DNA from: Antedon mediterranea
Lineage: Eukaryota > Echinodermata > Crinoidea > Comatulida > Antedonidae
Direction of reading: 5' to 3'
Assembly (NCBI RefSeq): GCF_964355755.1
Contig: NC_092670.1
Coordinates: 13,269,201 to 13,333,200 of the forward strand
DNA length: 64,000 bases
The translations under genes were made by a program, and so were the position numbers. The notes under the pieces are model-generated. The model did no database searches, had not been told where the DNA came from, and was given only the letters and a program-made list of their open reading frames with translations. Shown here piece after piece: positions 59,301 to 64,000 of this stretch. Numbering within the stretch: the stretch's first letter is position 1; each line of letters begins with the position of its first letter.

Positions 59301-62300
59301 CAATACATCCAACAAATTCCACTGTCACTGACATGCCTTCTGATACTTCTACAACTGTAATTTCTATCTTGATTACATCCTTAATTCCTTCTCCAGGGAA
59401 CAGCACTCTATCTTTTATGCTGGAACCAGTAAGGTCTTTGTTGAAAACCTGGAGATATAGATTGTAGTTGTTGTTTAAAGCAGAAATAAAAAACTAGAAT
59501 TTTGTATTTGTTCATGAGCTGTCGCCATTAACATGTCACATCAACTAGACTTATAATACAAACTTGAATGGAGAACATACTGCACCTGCTGCACATGGGG
59601 TTCCTAAGGTATCTAAAAGTCTTGTAATACCTTTTCCAAACAACATAAAAACTCACCACTGGATCACCATTATTATCAACAATGGTAGTGAAATCCACAT
59701 CTCCCTTTTGTGCATACTGAACTGTAAAAGACACACTTCCTTCAGCTTGACTCTTGATATCAACTCCTGTTACTCTCAATGGTTGAGTATAAGTAACCTC
59801 TAGCCAATCATTAATAACAATACTCCATCCAGATGTGGTAGTTTCTGAATCCACATCTTCTCCATTATTTGTTTCTCTAAGATTTTCCAAGCCTTCCTTA
59901 AGTTGACGTAGAGGTTCAACGCATTCTAATGAAGATTTGAAGATAACCCAAGCATTTATTTATAAAATTGAAGACTAAAAATAGAATTTACATGGTCATA
60001 TAGTTACTATTATTTTGTAATTTGAGCAGTATTTTATACTTATTTACCCATATATGTGGTTGGCTGGATCATCGTTGTGGTTGGTGGCATCTCTGTTGTG
60101 GTTGGTGGCATCTCTGTTGTGGTTGTTGGCATCTCTGTTGTGGTCGTTGGCATCTCTGTTGTCGGTGGTGGTTTTTCAGTGGTAATTACTGTAGTTATTT
60201 CTGTTGTGCTTTCTGTTGTTGTGTACCGAGTGGTTTCGAGTTTAGTAGTTGTTTCGGTTACTGTAGTAACCTTGGTAGTTGGCTGTTCTGTTGTCACTGA
60301 TGTTGTAGGCATAATTGTTGTTGTTGGTCTTATCGTGGTTGTTCTTGGTCGAGTTGTTGTTGTTTCTGTTGTAGTTGTTTGTGTAGTGGTTGTTGGTGCC
60401 TCTGTTGTAACAATTGTTGTTGTTAATGTAGTTGTTTGTGGCAAACATTGACAGCATCCTACAGTAGAAAGAACCATACCACGCTGAAAAAAAAAATTAT
60501 CATTTAAAAAATTGCAATTTATATATACATAGTATGTCTACATTGTTCAAAGAGAAAAAAATATATATATATAGGCCTATATAAATAATATAATTACACT
60601 GTTTATATACATAATAATTAATTTATTAAGAGAAGAAGCTTTAGAGATTATTGATTGAAATTTAATCAAGTCTAGATTTGGTGTCATAATTTGCTTGAGT
60701 AGAATCTAAACTGTACACATTATAATATTAAAATTATTAGACAAAAACGACAGTTTCAAGTCAATATACATTTATAGTGAATGAACCACAGTATTGGTAC
60801 ATACTTCAGCACATGTTTCTTCCGACAGACGGCAATCATCGTTACATTCAGTCTTTCCCTCAGCATTGCATACACACCTAGAGCATTCACCTTCCCAGAA
60901 TACTTCATTATACTATAAGAAACATATCAAAACAATAATATAGTAAGGTTGGTTCATACCATACTAAACGAGACAGAATTAGGTAGGAATAAATAATAAT
61001 ACATAAAGACATTTTTTAATCTATACATTTATCTCTTGTTTTACAATTAAACAAATTTCAGCGTCTATTTTATGTTGAAGATGGTTTAACAGGTACTGAT
61101 ACAGTAATAGGGATTTTCACCCAGACACATAGGTTTGATGGTCTAGGTCCAGGTGATGAATGAAGACACATTGATTGACCTGACCTAAGTTGTCACAAAT
61201 CTGTAATGAGAAGGACCTGAATCAATCAAGAACAGACACACAGAAGGAAATTAGAATACTTCCAAACTATTTATAACAACTTACACTGTATGTTTGTCCC
61301 TTGTATTCGCATGGACACTCATCTGTAGTACGTATACACATACCCCAGGTGTCATCACGATAATAACCATCTTCACAAGGACAACGGTTACAGTGCTCTA
61401 CAACAGGACAAGGTGCCTCATCGGTAGAAATATCACAACCAGCATCGCAGTTGCACTCTTCTCCACAAACTGATTTTGAATAGAAATTTATATATTATTA
61501 TTTAAATAATACTTGATTTAGTAAATTGATTATTACATCTATTATATAACAATGGCATTTAAAATTATATAATATCAATATAATTATAAAAACTTAAATG
61601 TACCATAACAATATTAGTTTAAAAAAAAAACTTTACAACAACTTTATTTAGCAAATTATTTTCTTTCAAAAACTATTTCTAGGATCTGCAGAAACAAAAT
61701 TACTTATTGTTGTAGTAATAATTTCAGTAGTAGTTGGCATCTCTGTTGTGGTTGTTGGCATCACTGTTGTTGGTGGCATCTCTGTTGTTGGCAGAATTGT
61801 TGTGGTTGTTGGAGGCATCTCTGTTGTTGGCAGAATTGTTGTGGTTGTTGGAGGCATCTCTGTTGTTGGCAGCACTGTAGTGGTTGTTGGTGGCATCTCT
61901 GTTGTTGGAAGCACTGTAGTGGTTGTTGGTGGCATCTCTGTTGTTGGCAGCACTGTAGTGGTTGTTGGTGGCATCTCTGTTGTTGGCAGCACTGTAGTGG
62001 TTGTTGGTGGCATCTCTGTTGTTGGAAGCACTGTTGTGGTTGTTGGCATCTCTGTAGTTGTTTGGGTTGTAGGTTCTGTAAGTAGAAATAATATTTTAAA
62101 CGACTAAAAGTGTAATTATTCATACTGTTTAATATTCATAATTCAATTCATTAACATCTTTAATCATAGGGGGTGACAACACATCATAGTAAATACATTT
62201 TTGAAGACAATGAACTTACAGTATAGCAATCGCTATACTGTAAGTTCATTGTCTTCAAAAATGTATTTACAATGATGTGTTGTAATAAGCACTGTGAAAA

Positions 62301-63816
62301 ACCATTATCATAAAAATAGGTCATATAGGTTTAAATCTAAAAACTTACCATACTCAATACATCCGACAAATTCAAGTGTTACTGATAATATGTCAACTGA
62401 AACACTCTCAATCATAATTTCTACATCAGTTACATCCTTAATTCCATCTCCAGGGAATAGGACTCTGTTGCTGCCAGTAAGATCTTTTTCAAAAACCTAT
62501 GGGCATATGAATCACACAATTATATTTGTCAAATTTGTGTTACTGTCAAACTGTTTTATTTTCCTTTAAGTTTAAATACTTTACCAACAAAGATGGCTGG
62601 ACGTCTCGTTTATGTTGAGTCTCCCATATTGTAGGAAGATAAACGCCATACATTACTTCGATGACAATTGTTTTATAAATATTAGATTTTGTACAGTATT
62701 AAAAATTAAAGTGGTACAGAAAACAGGAATTTTTCTTTTACTGTAGTCCCAAAAATGTCACAGACAGATGTTAATCACTGAGAACTTGCAAGGGAAGGAC
62801 AAAATGTTGACCTAAGCTTAGGGCTAAACTTACCAGAGGAGTATCACTATCATCTACAATTGTTGTCAAATCCTCATCTCCCTTGCGTGCATATTTAACT
62901 GTAAAAGACACACTTCCTTCACCTTCACTCTTGATATCAATTCCTGTTACTCTTAATGGCTGTGTGTAAGTAACCTTTAACCAATCATTTGGGGTAATAT
63001 CCCATCCACTAGTCATGGATTCTGCATCTTTACCATCATTGGTTGTTCGTACTTTTTCCAAGCCTTCCTTAATTTGACGCAGAGGTTCAACACATTCTAA
63101 TAAATAAAAAATAATTTGTTTGTACCAAGTCAATTCTATGAATGCCATCTTGGCAAACTAGTAAGTAGTGAGTAACTTTATTGCCTTTCAATTTCTATTC
63201 TTGTATATCGTATTTAAATTAATCAATTAAATGATAATAAAAAAATAATATATTAATTTACCTAACACTGTAGTTGACAGCATTGTTGTGGTTGTTGGCA
63301 TCTCTGTTGTGGTTGTTGGCATCTCTGTAGTTGTTGTTGGCATCTCAGTAGTGGTTGTTGGCATCTCAGTAGTGGTTGTTGGTTGCATTGTGGTGGTTGT
63401 TGGTGACATTTCTGTTGTTGTTGGTGGCATCTCTGTTGTGGTTGTTGGCATCTCTGTTGTGGTTGTTGGTGGCATCTCTGTTGTGGTTGTTGGTGGCATC
63501 TCTGTTGTGGTTGTTGGCATTGCTGTTGTTGGTGGCATCTCTGTTGTGGTTGTTGGCATCTCTGTTGTTGGTGGCATCTCTGTCGTGGTTGTTGGCATCT
63601 CTGTTGTGGTTGTTGGCATCTCTGTTGTTGGTGGCATCTCGGTTGTGGTTGTTGGCATCTTTGTTGTTGGTGGCATCTCTGTAGTGGTTGTTGGCATTGC
63701 TGTTGTTGGTGGCATCTCTGTAGTGGTTGTTGGCATCTCTGTGGTGGTTGTTGGCATCTCTGTGGTGGTTGTAGGCATTTCAGTAGTGGTTGTTGGCATT
63801 ACTGTTGTTATTGGAA
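46998..63816 (-). CDS. Mucin/hemolectin-like secreted glycoprotein, C-terminal part
   Basis: Secreted, heavily O-glycosylated polymer-forming protein. Shared exons (5' to 3' on the - strand): 63816-63262, 63096-62834, 62496-62349, 62075-61704, 61469-61285, 60912-60805, 60483-60048, 59925-59657, 59448-59295, 58965-58453, 58122-57913, 57785-57517, 57371-57218, 57030-56548, 55715-55426, 54589-54451, 53943-53782, 53261-53017, 52592-52457, 52247-51951, 51746-51717, 51478-51450, 51122-51018, 50692-50650. These lead to either 49348-49014 or 47335-46998 as terminal exon. The product is about 1,975 residues within the window; the N-terminus is beyond 64000. Domain order: Thr-rich, F5/8C, Thr-rich, TIL/VWC, Thr-rich, F5/8C, two Thr-rich, F5/8C, Thr-rich, F5/8C, Thr-rich, F5/8C, Thr-rich, VWC, CTCK. 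Discoidin plus VWF-type modules recall insect hemolectin and SCO-spondin; the CTCK end recalls gel-forming mucins. The exact orthology is open. Confidence 0.88.
47336..49013. other. Interval between the two CTCK exons
   Basis: No coding exon is seen. It is AT-rich sequence. If the proximal CTCK exon is used, its left part is 3' UTR or downstream DNA; if the distal one is used, the whole interval is intron. A small open frame at 48272-48520 (+) has no codon or domain support. Confidence 0.6.
49014..49348 (-). CDS. Proximal alternative CTCK terminal exon
   Basis: Encodes 110 residues and a stop. Phase 1 acceptor (TTAATTACAG). It carries 11 cysteines: NKC, DDC, TSC, GRC, CNCC, LSC, ACSCELC. It opens EYEEEFTVDDC, very like the distal copy (EYEEDFKVDDC). 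The stop TAA overlaps an AATAAA hexamer (49009-49014), so cleavage could occur almost immediately after the stop; other AT-rich hexamers lie further left. Confidence 0.87.
49349..50649 (-). other. Intron before the CTCK terminal exons
   Basis: 1.3 kb between the last VWC exon and the proximal CTCK exon. It holds the foldback element at 49816-49963; otherwise nothing is recognised. Confidence 0.6.
49816..49963. mobile_element. Foldback (MITE-like) element
   Basis: About 148 bp that folds back on itself: AAGCTCGGTCCACAATATCAAA at the left (49818-49839) pairs with TTTGATAGTGTAGACCGTGCTT at the right (49939-49960) with a few mismatches. The centre holds CATATATGGACATGATGATATCATATC. Partial relatives are at 23855-23965, 41196-41290 and 46065-46212. 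It lies in the intron before the CTCK exons. Confidence 0.65.
50650..51478 (-). other. C-terminal VWC domain (three exons, one of 29 nt)
   Basis: Exons 51478-51450 (29 nt), 51122-51018 and 50692-50650 join in frame. They encode a short von Willebrand factor type C module: YCMYNGVRYS, then CSTEICTYDG, CEPLDCPN and ECCPVCG. The pattern C..C.C...C..C..CC..C is the VWC hallmark and directly precedes the CTCK, as in VWF and mucins. Confidence 0.85.
51717..52247 (-). other. Thr-rich mucin exons (297 nt and 30 nt)
   Basis: Exon 52247-51951 encodes 99 residues of irregular Thr-rich sequence (KPTTPLRTTTITTTKTT, then similar), an O-glycosylation substrate. It is followed by a 30-nt micro-exon (51746-51717, PTTVPSTTES). 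Both are phase 1 at each end. This linker is less repetitive than the upstream ones, suggesting it is older. Confidence 0.8.
52457..53261 (-). other. F5/8C-like domain 5
   Basis: Exons 53261-53017 and 52592-52457, split by a phase 0 intron that carries a SINE fragment. The first cysteine (EPACYEPL) and last (FSFRGCRVE) frame the domain, as in F5/8 type C folds. The core shows AWVETTFLYPVQLAAIVFED and a second half VRLDGLVGPLDKVKIVF. It is the most divergent of the five copies. Confidence 0.7.
52695..52800 (+). mobile_element. SINE fragment
   Basis: Contains a box-A-like TGGTGTAATGGTAAGCA and the tail motif TGTCCTTAGACAAGGTTCTTTA, common in tRNA-derived SINEs of marine invertebrates. Intronic. 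Confidence 0.45.
53262..53781 (-). other. Intron without recognisable features
   Basis: AT-rich intron between F5/8C domain 5 and the preceding Thr-rich exon. Nothing else is seen. Confidence 0.6.
53782..53943 (-). other. Thr-rich mucin exon (162 nt)
   Basis: Encodes 54 residues, Thr/Ser/Glu-rich (VETTTETTTTKESTTVSP). Phase 1 at both ends. It links F5/8C domains 4 and 5. Confidence 0.8.
54451..55715 (-). other. F5/8C-like domain 4
   Basis: Exons 55715-55426 (290 nt) and 54589-54451 (139 nt). First cysteine GPCRKSLGV and last LIGCLAN. The core follows the discoidin pattern: SPWSPSLSIDVDG, VRFSKPIQLMGVDVQGEG, FVVSYQEPNNEEW. In many discoidin domains such strands and loops bind glycans or lipids; the ligand here is unknown. 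The intron between the two exons contains a TTAA-flanked foldback element. Confidence 0.78.
54986..55395. mobile_element. Foldback DNA element with TTAA flanks
   Basis: 410 bp with terminal inverted repeats of about 130 bp. The left end begins AGGACAACTTGACCAAGGAC and the right end, read inverted, AGGCCAACTTGACCAAGGAC. Both sides are bordered by TTAA (54982-54985 and 55396-55399), the target site of piggyBac-type transposons. No transposase is encoded. A half copy of the same family is at 6464-6613. Confidence 0.75.
55813..56405. mobile_element. hAT-like foldback element with 8-bp duplication
   Basis: 593 bp, intronic. Long inverted ends of about 110 bp (left AGGGGTTGTCAAACACACGG; right, inverted, AGGGGTCGTCAAACTCACGG). 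It contains several copies of GGCCAGCCTGTGGTCC and GAGGGCGCTAGACAT. The 8-mer GATAATTG flanks it at 55805-55812 and 56406-56413, the duplication length of hAT transposons. No transposase is present, so it is non-autonomous. Confidence 0.75.
56548..57030 (-). other. Thr-rich mucin exon (483 nt) with minisatellite
   Basis: 161 residues. The first half has about five 13-residue repeats of the form MPPTTTTILPTTE (39 nt each); the second half is irregular Thr-rich sequence. Phase 1 at both ends. Cysteine-free and dense in O-glycosylation sites. Confidence 0.88.
57218..57785 (-). other. F5/8C-like domain 3
   Basis: Exons 57785-57517 and 57371-57218. Starts ECVEPLRQLKEDLENL and ends EFVGCIEY. Core: SGWSIVIDDWLKVTYTQPL, RVTGVDIKSQSEGSVSFTVQ. 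Nearly identical to domain 2, including intron sequence, so the pair is a recent duplication. Confidence 0.85.
57913..58122 (-). other. Thr-rich mucin exon (210 nt)
   Basis: 70 residues, phase 1 at both ends. Repeats TEMPTTT three times and ends IQPTTYMG, the same ending as exon 60483-60048, consistent with duplication of this segment. Confidence 0.85.
58453..58965 (-). other. Thr-rich mucin exon (513 nt), homogeneous minisatellite
   Basis: 171 residues, mostly about ten near-identical 39-nt units encoding MPPTTTTILPTTE. Phase 1 at both ends. The homogeneity points to recent unequal exchange and probably length polymorphism. Long frames on the other strand and in other frames (Val/Gly-, Gln/Cys- and Asn-rich) are mirror images of this repeat. 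Confidence 0.9.
59295..59925 (-). other. F5/8C-like domain 2
   Basis: Exons 59925-59657 (269 nt) and 59448-59295 (154 nt), the same sizes as domain 3. Cys at ECVEPL and EFVGC. Core: NDWLEVTYTQPLRVTGVDIK, then SFTVQYAQKGDVDFTTI and VLFPGEGIKDVIKIEITV. Calcium or glycan ligands cannot be predicted. Confidence 0.85.
60048..60483 (-). other. VWC end plus Thr-rich exon (436 nt)
   Basis: The first 16 residues (RGMVLSTVGCCQCLPQ) complete the VWC-like module of the two preceding exons. The rest is Thr-rich linker with Pro, Arg and Glu (TTTTRPRTTTIRPTT) ending TTYMG. Phase 0 in, phase 1 out: the only Thr-rich exon not symmetric, because it is fused to a domain end. Confidence 0.85.
60805..61469 (-). 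other. TIL/VWC cysteine-rich block
   Basis: Exons 61469-61285 and 60912-60805. The first encodes CGEECNCDAGCD, HCNRCPCEDGYYRDD, MCIRTTDECPCEYKGQTYS, a TIL-like (trypsin-inhibitor-like) pattern running into the start of a VWC-type module. The second gives FWEGECSRCVCNAEGKTEC. Such C8-TIL-E units occur in VWF, mucins, SCO-spondin and zonadhesin; no VWD domain is in the window. Confidence 0.8.
61704..62075 (-). other. Thr-rich mucin exon (372 nt)
   Basis: 124 residues, about seven 13-residue repeats MPPTTTTVLPTTE (five with VLP, two with ILP). Phase 1 at both ends. It opens EPTTQTTTEMPTT like exons 57030-56548 and 58965-58453, so all three derive from one ancestor. Confidence 0.88.
62176..62283. 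repeat. Near-perfect 52-bp inverted repeat
   Basis: Arms 62176-62227 and 62232-62283, loop AATC, one mismatch in 52 pairs. It lies in the intron between F5/8C domain 1 and the following Thr-rich exon. Confidence 0.95.
62349..63096 (-). other. F5/8C-like domain 1
   Basis: Exons 63096-62834 (263 nt) and 62496-62349 (148 nt). Starts ECVEPLRQIKEGLEKV, core SGWDITPNDWLKVTYTQPL and VTGIDIKSEGEGSVSFTVKY, ends LEFVGCIEY. Phase 1-0-1 structure shared with the other four copies. It is related to domains 2 and 3 but clearly older. Confidence 0.85.
63262..63816 (-). other. Thr-rich mucin exon (555 nt), 5'-most in the window
   Basis: 185 residues built from TTTTEMP/TEMPPTT units with a shorter, less regular period than the 39-nt minisatellites. 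Phase 1 at both ends. Further upstream exons lie beyond 63816; nothing recognisable is left in 63817-64000. Confidence 0.87.
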
Positions 63817-64000
63817 CTACAAAAAAGAAAGCATAATTTATTAATTGTAACTATACAAAAGCCTCATATTACTTCAAGTAATTGATGGAATATAAACATA
63901 ATAATTTAATACGTTTATTTAGTAAAATAACCTTTTTTATATTTTGCAAAACAATAGTACAGTCCTATCCTTGCACAACATTTAGATGCATTTGGTTTCC

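Overview
This window is animal nuclear DNA. It is AT-rich and intron-dense, with GT-AG introns of roughly 100-1000 bp, poly(A) signals, tRNA-derived SINEs, foldback DNA elements, non-LTR retrotransposon fragments and a satellite array. The gene content fits a marine invertebrate deuterostome: a giant non-classical cadherin, ALADIN, and a gel-forming glycoprotein that mixes discoidin-type (F5/8C) domains with Thr-rich linkers and a cystine-knot end. An echinoderm is my best guess, but this is an inference and no marker gene in the window settles it.

Layout. (1) Bases 1-30187, + strand: the 3' part of one very large cadherin gene. I resolved 66 coding exons by splice sites and phase, about 3,941 residues, with the N-terminus outside the window. 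About 32 extracellular cadherin (EC) repeats are followed by a membrane-proximal folded region, one transmembrane helix and a cytoplasmic tail with duplicated mini-exons and a Gly-rich repeat. (2) Bases 30188-32380: 3' UTR and old, decayed repeat sequence. (3) Bases 32381-37190: a tandem satellite made of two alternating foldback modules, with a 1,178-bp higher-order repeat. (4) Bases 37640-42942, - strand: a complete AAAS (ALADIN nucleoporin) gene, 11 coding exons, 513 residues. It converges tail-to-tail with the cadherin across the satellite. (5) Bases 42955-46997: AAAS upstream region and intergenic DNA with a SINE, a retrotransposon fragment and a small foldback element. (6) Bases 46998-63816, - strand: the 3' part of a mucin/hemolectin-like secreted protein. 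Thr-rich exons alternate with five F5/8C-like domains; a TIL/VWC cysteine-rich block and a terminal VWC lead to either of two tandem cystine-knot (CTCK) terminal exons, each with its own stop codon.

The genes do not form a functional unit. The cadherin is a cell-surface adhesion protein, ALADIN sits in the nuclear pore, and the third encodes a secreted polymer. The most unusual items are the duplicated alternative CTCK terminal exons, the double-foldback satellite with its higher-order repeat, a 52-bp near-perfect intronic hairpin, foldback transposons with recognisable target duplications, and the duplicated 48-nt mini-exons in the cadherin tail. All exon models come from reading splice sites and phase by eye; no transcript evidence was available.
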